DNA of 64,000 nucleotides from assembly GCA_033980235.1 (NCBI GenBank), contig CM067069.1, positions 15,919,150-15,983,149 on the forward strand, written 5' to 3'. Position 1 is the stretch's first letter, and each line of letters opens with the position of its first letter. The position numbers were made by a program, and so were the translations under genes. Below, piece by piece: positions 1 to 10,899 of the stretch. The notes beneath the pieces were generated by a model that had not been told where the DNA came from, searched no databases, and was given only the letters and a program-made list of their open reading frames with translations. Source of the DNA: Diadema setosum (lineage: Eukaryota; Echinodermata; Echinoidea; Diadematoida; Diadematidae).

Positions 1-3000
1 GTGACGTTATTGCTCTAAGGCCACGGTGAGAATGTTCAAGGTCACGTCTATCTACACATACACTTGCTACAGGAACTGTGAAAACATAATAAGAGAATCA
101 TCACAAAGTGACCTTTGTATCATTTTGACCCATTTTCAAGTATTTAAGTCCATCATCAGAGAGAGCAGCTATTTTTTTTTTTCAGTGATAACTCACTTAT
201 AACATAAGAAGAAATATTCTTGAGGTTATGATTAAATATATAACTTGTATTTTCTTATACTTTCCCCCCCTTTTTAGCAGCTTTAATTGCAAATATTTCA
301 ACTTGACAAGAATAGTGTTAGCTTGTTTTGCAATAAAACTCCATTCTACAGTGTGTCTGAGTCAGTAGTGTGATCACCCCATACAATCTCTTTCCTGGTG
401 GATATCTGTCTTATATCCATATAGTTTTGTTATCTCCTTAACCTATTTTTCTATGACATGTTAACAATTAAACCATGTACTCCATTTCACATCTTGTGGC
501 TTACAGAAATTTACCAAATATACCATATAAAATATGAGATTGTTCACCACAATTTGCTTCTCTTCTTTTATACGAACATGAGAATTTCACATTGAAAAAT
601 TATCACTCCCTTCAAGTAGGTGGGTGCAATATCACAATCAAGACATTTTCTTGTCTTCTTTTCAGGTGATACTGGGACAAATATTTCTTTCAGTCTCCAA
701 TCCTCTCCAGTTTACACAACACAGAACCAGGGGAGGAGAGTACACTGTACTAAAAATAAACTTGCAAACTTCTGATATGTGGGGGTACATGGTGTGAACT
801 TTGACCATGCTAGATCACTAATTAGACTTCTCTTTTAAACAGACTGTGAGTATTGGGGGGGGGGGGCAACTATAGGAAAGATTATGAGAGAGAGAGAGGT
901 AAAAAAGAAAATAAGACATTTGGAGATGGGAAGGATGCGTGGAAAGGACTGTTAACCCAGTCAAGGTGATAGGATTTAATTACCTGGTACTATACACTCT
1001 TGTTCTTAACAGACCCCAACCAGGACTTCATTCAGATCTAGTTCTGAACTATTGAATACCTAGGTTATCACAGGTAGGAAAAGAATTTAGGTAACTCAAC
1101 AAAATATATTGTCATGCAAGCATTGCGTAACATAGTACTACGGGAGAATACAGTCTAAAAAACGGCTGAGAATTTGAAGGTGTCATAAAAAAGCTAACAT
1201 GTACACAACGATGACTGACAAGATGAATAGTAACATCTCAAAGAAATTCAAAAACCCATTTGCATGGCAAGCTGTCACATAATGCTGGGTCACTTTACAA
1301 TATGAAACATGACAATGTTAAAACACTGTGGAATGCCAATAAATCACGCTGTGGTTTGTTGGAATATTTCCAATATCAAAGACTTGAACTGCATGAGCGC
1401 AGACGCACATGAGAAATATCATGATAAGATATACAGCCTGTTTGGCATGCACACAGAAAATACACCGTGGTCTAACGTAGAGATCTATTTTATCTCAAAA
1501 TAGAACAAGTGGTGCAGTCTGTCTGATAATTATACTATCTTACGCAAACAAGCGGATGTCTTGGAACAACTTGCGTGCATCTCGGCATATGTCCCACACA
1601 AATCTGCTCCTAAAGAAAAAAAAATGCCAAAAAAAACTAAAACTACTGCCATAAACATTTTGCCATCACTGGCATACACTGGGCTGTCAACACTCATTCA
1701 TCAAAGTCAGGTTGTTATTCCACAGAGCCATAGGAGAGACATTGGCATGTTGCCTGCATCTATATGGGCAGACTTGACTCCCTGAATCCGGGAGATTTCT
1801 CACCTAGACATGGAAGAGATATGAGCGAGCTTCAGATCTGCAATGCAAGCATATATACATATATATATAATATATATGTATATAATGGTCTTCTGCACAT
1901 GCGCGAGACAGCCGTTTCCGTTGTCCAACCCAGGAGGCTGCATCGTCTCAGCGTTCCCGTCGCAGATCTGAAAATTGCTAGTGCATAACTGCAGGGGAAT
2001 CTTCCAAAGTAGAACCAGGGAGACTGGGCATATTATGTGCTCTGCTCTTGCATTGATCAAGGCTATTGCAACCATGCACCAAATAGTGATGCACAGTTCA
2101 TTGCAATTAGTACACTGTGCAAGAGAAGTCCTGTTAACTTTAACAGTCTTCATTTTAAAAAAAAAAATATTTTTTAGCATGGAAAAAATAAATCTAAATT
2201 TCATGACTGCAGAGAAATCAGAGGAACAGGTCAGTGAAGCGTCACGTCTAATGACCTTGAGCCTTTTACACAGCAGATCAACACCCTGAGTACTTGTCTG
2301 ATTTTTACTTACTTGTCTGATAAATTCACTCCGGCAACAGTCTGAGCCCATCTCTTTCATTCCAATGAATCTAATTCTCCAAGGCAAATACCCCCTTTTG
2401 CACATCTTTCAACTCTTGACCCTTGCTTTTAAAGCAACTTCGCTGAATACAAAGCTGCAATCTAGCCATGGCCCATTTGTTACCATATTTCTACTCATGA
2501 GATCGCACAAAGCACTACATCCTTTATATTTCCAACAAAGATTGCTTGCTATTAAACAAGAATGAAAGAAAATGTGGAAAAAACACCCTCAGGCTAACCC
2601 TTCAGAAAAACAGAATGTCATCTGTATCCCTGTAGAAAATCTTTATAGTGAGGTGGAATGCTATTACATATCGTCTGCTGAGAATGAGAAGGTCTCAACC
2701 ACTATGGGTTTAGTGGCCTCGAACACTATGGGTTTAGTGGCAACTTAACGCCCTTAACATTCTCAACCGACGATATGTTTTAAAGCTTGCAAAGGCCAGG
2801 AAAGGCTTTACTGGAAAAAAAAAAGTAAGCATGGAATGCATGAAAGATAACAACAAGGAGTGACTGTCTTAAAAGTAGAGAAATCACAGAATTTAACGGT
2901 ACTGGACAGCAAATTAAAAGAGGGGGGAAAAAAAGGTCGGCTCACCCTTTCTCCATTACAAAGCTTCAGACCAAAGCTCTTGATTGCACTAATACTAACT

Positions 3001-4213
3001 ACACGATACATATTGACATAAAGAATTTTATTTTGCTAAGTTTTCAAATGAGGAAGAAAATATGTACATCATGTCCTCATTACGCAAACATTTTCCATTC
3101 AAGGCATTTTGCATTGCAAGACGAAAACTGATGAAAACTGATCTCTGAAACACTTTGCTACATTTTTTTTTTCTCCTAAAAGGTGCTAGTGGCTGTCACC
3201 ATAATACTTAATGATATTGCATCATGCTGTCAAATTGGTAATGTACAGATATTTGGTACTCAAAAAATGGTATCTGCCTAGAGTATCCCTGGTTGTAAAC
3301 AATAAATAAACAACAAATTTTATCGAGTCTTGTATGCAAGAGAAAAATTTACCATCTTTATGTTCCTGCAAAGCATCGCCTCAGCAGCATCATTGGCTCA
3401 TTACAATTCTTGCTTTGTCAACATCACCTACGTGCAGAATTTCAGCTTCCCGTGTCTCTTGCGTCAGTTACTACATCCATATCACGCTCATTATCTGTTC
3501 TCGAACTTTGAACTTGAAGTTTGATTGACAAGGCCTTGAATATTTTCAGTGGCACAGCAAACAATTGTGACCTATTACTCAGCTGTCATTCACTCTTTAA
3601 TCTTATCTATTCTTAATAGCTCCAATTAATTAAGTTTACTTTACAAATATCAAACTTCCCACTTCACTATTTAGTCTACTCACACACTCACCTCTCTTGA
3701 AAAAAAAAAAAAAAAAAAATTAACGGTATGAAAATAAGGTTCAAATTTGATGAGAGAGTCAGCTACCATAGGCCGTTTCTGTAATTTATTACAACTTATG
3801 GACGATTATAGTAACAAAGAATTTCATGTACCTGCTCCTTCCAATTAAGTTCTATAAGCAGGAATTTGCTTAGTTGTTGCTAGGTAGGGCAAACCGCTGG
3901 CAAGCTTTGTGGTTGGTATTAGGGGCAACTTTTGCGAACAAAGCATGCATAAAATCCGAATACATTACAGAACTGGTCCATTGGATTTAGACCATTCCAA
4001 ATCAATCATGTGCCCACATGGAATAATGCAAACATGATCTTCTTATTGACAGAATGGGTGCAAAATGGAGCATAAATTATGCATGCCATTGATTCAAACT
4101 ATTCACTGATGTTTTCTTTCACTAACTTGGAAGATAATCTTCAAAAGAAATATGTGCAAAATAACAACTGTAGTTTGATGTCACAAACCAATTCAGTTTG
4201 ATCAGTCTTTAAC
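1..4213. other. intergenic AT-rich sequence without recognised genes
   Basis: The stretch has poly(A/T) runs, a G-run near 857 and an AT-dinucleotide stretch near 1855-1885. A small repeat at about 2679-2767 has ends resembling the GAGAATGAGAAGG MITE at 17.2 kb and contains 'actatgggtttagtggc' twice. A 201-codon open frame at 2405-1800 (minus) has no family features and is not called. Confidence 0.6.
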
Positions 4214-4370
4214 CAGGGCTCGACACTAACGGTGGCCCGGGGCCACCAAAAACACACGTCGGGCCACCAAAATTTCGGAAATGAAGAATTTGGTGGCCTG
4301 ATCGGGCCACCAAAAAAGGTAGGGTGTTTGCCTTTGGGCCACCAAAAATAAAAGTTAGTGTGGAGTCCTG
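4214..4370. mobile_element. MITE, 'CAGGGCTCGACAC' / GGCCACCAAAA family
   Basis: The ends are imperfect inverted repeats: CAGGGCTCGACACTAAC on the left and, reverse-complemented, CAGGACTCCACACTAAC on the right. The interior repeats GGGCCACCAAAA four times. Related sequences lie at 18.1-18.3 kb and 36.69-37.08 kb. No open frame is present. Confidence 0.55.
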
Positions 4371-4559
4371 CTTTAACAGGTTAGTTGTTGTTGTTCGCCG
4401 AGGACTCATAAGCAGGCACAAACAGATTCTGCGACTTCAATAAATTGCCCTTCACATATTTCCAAACGCTTTCAACTGGGTTAGCTCCTACTGTTGGTGA
4501 ACATTTTAAAAAATTCCTTGTTTTGTGTCCAAATCCTTCATTTGCCACAGACAAAGGAT

Positions 4560-4563
<4 letters not shown>

Positions 4564-4594
<31 letters not shown>
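4564..4594. repeat. (GT)n microsatellite
   Basis: An uninterrupted GT run of about 15 repeats. A similar run is at 5274-5301, with a degenerate GC-containing tail. Confidence 0.95.
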
Positions 4595-4596
<2 letters not shown>

Positions 4597-5273
4597 ATTT
4601 AAGATTATACTGCAACACATGAACTGAAATGAATAGTGTGATGGGTCTACTCTGTGAGCTGTATAGGAAGTAGGCCTATCGAAGGCTAACAAATGGTTTT
4701 GAACAATGCACCATCTCACAATCATTAAGAATGAGAGAATATGTGTTATATCACAGAGCAAGAATAAGGTATAATCAAAACTCAAATTGTTGTTCCTTGG
4801 GGAGTTGACCTAAGTAACTAAAAGACCTTATCCCCCCCCCCCCCTCTCTTGTTCCACTGCCAACACATTCTGGACATACAGGTTGCTGTATTTCTACTGG
4901 GGGGTTACTAGATTCAAAATGATTCATTACACTTACTTCATTACCCCCACATACATCACTCCCTTGTACGATGAGGTCATGCACAGTTGAAACTATTACG
5001 TGCAGGGTGATATGGCACATAACTTGGCAAACATTTCAACTATGATAACTGATAAGGATACCTGCTTGCAGAAACGGAGCAATGACAAAATAATCACCAT
5101 CTGCTGTGGCATTTCTACTCCTTGCCCAATTCTGTCGCTGTGTTAAAAACAACTTTGACGGCGATATCTCTGGGCGGCACGTTCATGTTGTGCACATATT
5201 GGAAGCAGGTAACCTATCTTCACCTGCCTTGGTTTCATCCGTCTATATCTTTTGGGACAAGTGGCACTTGTCT

Positions 5274-5301
5274 TGTGTGTGTGTGTGTGTGTGTGTGTGT
5301 G
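5274..5301. repeat. (GT)n microsatellite
   Basis: About 14 GT repeats followed by a short alternating GCATGCGTGCGCGTG stretch, together a purine-pyrimidine alternation that could adopt Z-DNA. Confidence 0.9.
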
Positions 5302-6473
5302 CATGCGTGCGCGTGTTCGTGTTTCAAACGATAATCTGTAGCACCTTTTTGTTTTTGGTGCCTCAATTACATACACAGAAACCACCCAACACCAAACTTT
5401 GGTCATATATATACATCAAAAAGCCCTCTTCTAAATCATGTTTTTTTTTTTTTTAGATTTAAATGTGTATGAATGTGTACACTATGTATTATATCCATAG
5501 CCTACACAGGCATATGAGAACGTGTGTCACAAATCCAACAAAAAATCCCACGCCCAAATTCACGCTAGGACTCAAAATGGGTAAATTCTGTCAACCTTTT
5601 CAGTCTTTATTTTTTTTTTTTTCATATTTTCTGAAAGAGCAATTCTTCTTCAAGATAAATCTATAGTTTGGAAGATAAAAACAAATATGAAAGGTAAATT
5701 CTGCTATTTTAGCAGTTTTTCTAATAAAACAAATTTTTTTTTTTGGCTCAAAGACATACCAAATCGTTTTTTTGAGCCCCCTTTTCATTTCCTAGAAACT
5801 TTTTACACACTTCCCACTCGACTAACTTTTGAAAGGACGATGCTAGTGCTTTGTAAGTTTGTATTTTGTCATGAATAGAATGGAAATGTATTATATAGAG
5901 TGCAAAACTTCTGCTTAATCTGATAATCTCTTCATTGTGGTTGCTGTGGAATTTTACATCTTATTGTTGTTGTCACTGTTGTTGTTTTTATTGTCCCATT
6001 CATTGCACAGAACACAGCACGGTGAGTTTAAATACTTTAAATAGACCCTAAGCTTCAAAGGATGTGCAAAATATCAGCTTAATCTGTTAAGCCCTTGTGA
6101 TTTCTATTGAATTTTACGTCCTATTTTTCATCCCACTCACCGCAAAGAACACAGCATGGTGAGATTGAATAGACCCTAAGCTTCACAGCCCCCCCCCCCT
6201 TTTTTTTTTCAGTGAAATCACTTTTCCAACATGTGCACTTCCTTTCGGGTTACAGGGAAGCCCATTTGTACTGAGTTATATACATCATTTGAAAGCTAAG
6301 AGTCTGCTCTTGCAGAATCTGTCCTGCACTAAAAGCCCATGTCTGGTACTTTTTGGTGGTCTTGTGACGCAGGGGCACACATATCACGGAGGTAGCTCCA
6401 TGCACATATGTTACACAATCAAGCACGAGATACCAAGGTAGTTTGACCAGTTCCACATGGGCGGGTATTATGA

Positions 6474-6695
6474 AAGCAGGCTTGGAACAGGAAGAAGAAG
6501 ATCCTTGACCTTATGCCCAGACCACCCACATTCCTCCACAAATCCAAACTGCATGCCAGGCCTAAAGCCAAACCAAGAGAATACGACATGCATTCTCTTT
6601 CCAGAGCCTCACTTGCAAAGAAAAATATATCCACTGCCAAGAGGTCTGCGATGGGTGCAAATCGTATCACCAAGACTCAAATTGGAAGTAACTAG
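6474..6695 (+). CDS. coding-like segment, possible last exon of an unrecognised gene
   Basis: Plus strand, frame of 6513, open from after the TGA at 6471 to TAG at 6693-6695. It translates to a lysine-rich stretch starting KQAWNRKKKKILDLMPRPP and ending in KTQIGSN. The composition (regular K/R/P/S, evenly spread codons, few low-complexity runs) looks more like protein than the neighbouring frames. An AG at 6478-6479 could be an acceptor but lacks a pyrimidine tract, and no upstream exon was found in the window. It could be a pseudogene fragment or chance. The family is not recognised. Confidence 0.3.
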   Translation, partial: KQAWNRKKKILDLMPRPPTFLHKSKLHARPKAKPREYDMHSLSRASLAKKNISTAKRSAMGANRITKTQIGSN

Positions 6696-6889
6696 ATATA
6701 TCGCTACGGCTACTGATATGCCTCCGCCACAATGCATGGTTCTCCTAATAGGTCTATAGTACAATGTCTTGACAATGTGTGATGACAGTTTCACACAATT
6801 GGCAAAATATCAAAATGACAGGTTTGACACAAATGTGCTGAATGTTCACTTTCCTAGAACTAGGTTTAATTGGATGAATGATTAAAATG

Positions 6890-7600
6890 TCAGAGTGCAG
6901 GTATTTGGGGAACTGATGATTTTTACTTGACTTTTGACCCTTTTATAAGTTTATGCATTGAGTAATTTTCAAGGTATTGAGAAAAAGTATAATTTCAGTA
7001 TCAAATGGGAAAATAGCGTATCTAAACCTGGCCTTTGACCTTTGACCTCACAGTTCCACAGAAAATCACTGTTAGGTTGAACATGCATAAATATGTAAGT
7101 TTCATGATGATACCTTGAGTTACTTTCGAGATATGGAGGAAAAAGTGCAATTTAGCACTTTCACTTGAAATTTTGACCTTTGACCTTTTGGCAAGAAACT
7201 TCCCCCAAAATATATATTGGGTAATACATGCAATACATTAAGTAAAAAAAAAAAAAAAAAACCTTCAGGCATATTGCATTTTAAGGAAAGTAGTGATATT
7301 TTGAGGAGTTGACCTTGACCTTTGACCCCCTGACCTTTGACCCATGACCCCCAACTTCCCTAGATAATCACTGCCCATCGGTACAAGCATATATACTAAG
7401 TTCCATGAAGATACCTTGAACCATTTGCGAGATATGGAGAAAAACATGAAATTTCAATTTTTTTTTTCACAAAATATTCTGTGACCTTTGACCTTTGACC
7501 CTGTGACCCTAAAATCCACACAAAGTATTATCCCCCAAGGATATACCCTCATACCAAGTTTGATGTAAAACCACCGCACGGTTCTTGAGATATTGACAAA
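6890..7600. repeat. dispersed repeat with phased TGACCTTTGACC motifs
   Basis: About four imperfect units of 150-200 bp share 'gagatatgga', 'gataccttga' and a run of TGACCTTTGACC copies. The motif occurs six times between 7030 and 7510, some overlapping. The repeat runs into the GACG satellite at 7610 and a terminal hairpin at 7789. Confidence 0.7.
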
Positions 7601-7609
7601 AACAAAACG

Positions 7610-7775
7610 GGACGGACGGACGTACGGACGTACGGACGGACGTACGGACGGACGGACGGACGTACGGACGGACGTACGTACGGACGGACGGACGTACGGA
7701 CGGACGGACGGACGGACGTACGGACGGACGGACGGACGTACGGACGGACGGACGTACGGACGGACGGACGGACGA
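7610..7775. repeat. GACG/TACG tetranucleotide satellite
   Basis: About 41 tetranucleotide units of GACG interspersed with TACG. The T-for-G changes are scattered rather than at a fixed higher period. Open frames through it (VRPSVRPY on the minus strand) are artefacts. Confidence 0.95.
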
Positions 7776-7788
7776 CCCGAAAACATAA

Positions 7789-7816
7789 TGCCTCCGGCCA
7801 CTTCGTAGCGGAGGCA
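7789..7816. repeat. hairpin end of the 6.9-7.8 kb repeat
   Basis: TGCCTCCG pairs with CGGAGGCA around a 12-base loop. A decayed counterpart is in nvd intron 5 (12388-12415), so this is a repeated element end rather than a terminator. Confidence 0.6.
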
Positions 7817-8850
7817 TAAAAATATAAATAAATGAATAAATAAATTGCAAATGCATCAATTTCCACTGCATCTCATTTTTACTGCAACTGATTGACCAAG
7901 TGCTCCTCATTAACGTAAATGAGACTTAAATCTCATTCTTCCAGACTTTCATAAATATATCCATGGCAACATAGGAGGATGAGGCAATCTTCAAAGACTT
8001 CCGGTCGAAAAAAATTGAGACACTGCATACGACGTGCTACATTCACGATCAAAATGTACATGTTCTACACATGTACATCAAGTGCTGTTATTGCGGCAAT
8101 TACAGCAGCAGATGGCTTCAACCTCCAGGGCACATGATCAAAAACCTGCGTTTATGATACACCAAACAAGAAGAGTTCTTAATGAAATGCCACTTCACCC
8201 TGACCTCGACCTCTCCATGTTTTACGATCAAAGTTTACCCTAGATTTCGCAAAAGAAAAGAGAACACTCCCCAGGATTTGGGTGAAGTCATTTTTGGTGC
8301 ACTCACATCGTCAGTAAAACCACACTATCTTGTGCAGTATTTCATATAATCTGCTATATAGGACATTTTAGAGTGCATTAAAAACACGATAAAGCATATC
8401 ATTGCCTGCTTGATTTTCACTCTGCAATATGACAGCATATTACGCATAGACAAATCTATTAATTCCCCATAGGCTACCATTGTCAGTGGCTGTGCAATAA
8501 TACACCGTATTCTATCTCATTTGTTGCGCGGGCGCTTGCTGAAAGTGCGAATCGTAAGTGTGCAAACTCTTGTTGCAATTCACAAGTGCAAGTCAATCCT
8601 TTTTTTTTTCTTTTTCAGCGCAGAGTCGACTTCAAAGTTTAGTAGAAGTACAGTACTTTTTTAGTTCATGATTTCTCTAGATTATTATAAAAAATGATAA
8701 TATAATATTTATATGTTGGATGGCTTTAATCTACAGGATACCAGGGAATATTGAACTCATTAGGGCCAATATTGCACTCATCTTCGATTCACGCAATATT
8801 GGCCATAGCTCGTGCACTATTGCCTGGTACCTCACACATGCCATCAAATA

Positions 8851-9091
8851 CTGTATAAGCCATATATTTCGCGAGTCTAAATTTTCGTGAATCGAGACTT
8901 CCCGACGATTTCGCGAGTGGTGAAATTTGCGATCGTAGAGTCCTGTCCTGAACAGAGAAATGTGTAAGCGTACGTCACGGTCATATCAGGATCAGAGTCA
9001 ATATTTTCGCATGTTTTTTAATTTCGCGAATAGCAGCTGACTCGCGAAATTCGCGAAAATAAAAACCTCGCGAAATATTCGGCGTATACAG
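8851..9091. mobile_element. 241-bp MITE with CTGTATA ends and TA flanks, copy 1
   Basis: The ends CTGTATAAGCCATATATTTCG and, reverse-complemented, CTGTATACGCCGAATATTTCG form TIRs. TA flanks both sides (8849-8850, 9092-9093), as for Tc1/mariner-type insertions. The interior is rich in TTCGCGAA. Copies 2 and 3 are at 19817-20065 and 54583-54825. Confidence 0.75.
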
Positions 9092-9093
9092 TA

Positions 9094-10380
9094 CGATATA
9101 AAATACGAATTCATTTACCCAGTGAAATACAATGTGAAATACGGTGGTGGCAATTCAAACTTCACATGAAATGCGCAAAGCAAGATGTAAATGGGAATCA
9201 CGTGGCAAAATACTGCAAATCATTTGGTGGTGTCAGTGATTCTCATGTGACCCCACAAATTTTGTGTCCTTTCCCGTTGCAGATTTATGTGCTTGCACAA
9301 TGCTTTTACCAGAAATATTGAGGCATTACATGAATGAGAACAGTATCACATCAAATACTGAATGGTATCTAAATCTGTGACCTTGATTTTTTTTTTTTTT
9401 TGCCAGTGAGGATAGTGCAGACAAATTACTTCAGTATTTAATACCACAGCAAATTCACATGTAAATGCTATGCTCCAAGAACAGTGCAATCTGTGATGAC
9501 TTGGTCTCATACATTCCATTTCTCATCCGAGACGGAATCCTTCAAATTTAATTATGTACAGACAAAAAAGACATACAAGTGGACAGAGATGGGGGTAAAA
9601 ATAGAAAGACTTCATATTCCTATTGCTCCATCGCACACACACTTTCATCACCAATCTCTATATGGAATGAACACAAATTATCCAAAAAATTGAAACCATT
9701 ACAAATCAAGATAATGCCCTTCCCCTTATCTTCTTTGTTTGATTTTTTTTCTTCATATGTAGCTTATATTACTATTCCTATATCTCACACTCTACATTTA
9801 CTTTGCATTATATAAATATATATATATTCTCATCACTAATAAATATTCCATGTGCGCTCACAAATCATGTGCCATCTCATGTTACAAATCACTGGAGTTT
9901 AAGCCATACCATTGCAAATGGCCCATGCCCCTCTCATAAAAAAAGTTTTCACAAGTTGTTTGCCTCAGTGGCACTGTCATTCAAATCAGTGTTTTGATTT
10001 AGAAAAAAAAATTACTTCCTTGTGTGCTAATTTCCCTTGGACGTGAAAATATTACACAAAACTTTGGTATCAAATCACATCAAACACATAATTAAAAAAG
10101 AAGAAGAAAAACTTAACATATCTATCAAACATTTCAAAGATCAAAGCAAGCCTATAAGTATCATAATATGCACATCACACTGTGACTACTTTTTCTTCTT
10201 TTAATCTAATTTATCACTTTCCTAACAAACACATGGTAAAAATTCTATTGTTCTAATTAAAAATTTATGCACGGCAAAGAATTCCACAGATGAACAAAAA
10301 TGCATCAAAAATTCACTTCCATTTTCCATGCTTGCAAAAACATTAACATTGTCCTGTGCTTTTTCTTTTTTTTACATGTA
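9094..10380. other. AT-rich intergenic sequence downstream of nvd
   Basis: No recognised feature apart from poly(T/A) runs and a TATA-repeat near 9812-9829. Confidence 0.6.
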
Positions 10381-10386
10381 TTTATT
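10381..10386 (-). terminator. candidate poly(A) signal of nvd
   Basis: On the minus strand this is AATAAA, 352 bases after the nvd stop and the first such hexamer found downstream. The region 10381-10737 would then be 3' UTR; it carries a C-rich run just after the stop (plus-strand ctccccct repeats at 10679-10698). No transcript evidence is available. Confidence 0.35.
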
Positions 10387-10737
10387 TTATTCTATTTCTT
10401 TCTTTTTTAAATTGAAGCTACCATTCTTCTGAGGTTGAGAGGTGGGAGAAATACTTAGAGATATACACAAGCATCCTTCATCAGCAAATCACTGTCAAAA
10501 AAATCTTCATTCACTCGACCACAACTCTTAGCTAAATCTGGGACAACATCCTGATGGGAAAAGGTGAAGAAAAAAAAAATCACACTTTCCCTTTGTGTCT
10601 TGCAAACTATGACACATATAAAATGCACTGACACATCTCGTTGAGTGCAACTCTCTGAAGGTTGTCAGGACGCTTGAGCTCCCCCTCCCCCTCCCCCTAC
10701 TGCTCCACCCACCCAGATCCCGACAGTCATGACAGGA

Positions 10738-10899
10738 CTACCAGTCCAGTGTCGGCTTCTGGTCATTGAACCGCGGGGTGTGCTCCGAGAAGAACTGCGC
10801 GTACCAGCGCCGGTGCTTGCCAATGAGCCTGTCCTGGGCAACCAGAACTGGCTTGTTGAGGTAGGTCTTGTGGTTCCAAATCGTGATGTCACGCTCAAA
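10738..10899 (-). CDS. nvd: nvd exon 7: C-terminus and stop
   Basis: The exon is 162 bp (53 codons plus TAG) with acceptor ttccag|TT. It starts [17 protein letters not shown] and ends PTLDW. The family signature E-R-D-x-x-I-W-N-x-K near the C-terminus, followed by a basic R-R-W-Y-A-Q-F-F block, identifies it. The GC content at third positions is clearly higher than in the surrounding intron. Confidence 0.93.
   Translation of the reverse strand, partial: FERDITIWNHKTYLNKPVLVAQDRLIGKHRRWYAQFFSEHTPRFNDQKPTLDW

Noticed and set aside
1800..2405. 201-codon minus-strand open frame
   Set aside because: It runs through TA-dinucleotide and poly(T) tracts, has Cys/Ile/Tyr-rich composition typical of AT-rich chance frames, and shows no domain.
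7454..7910. Repetitive VRPSVRPY protein
   Set aside because: All frames across the GACG/TACG satellite stay open because of the tetranucleotide; this is not evidence of coding.
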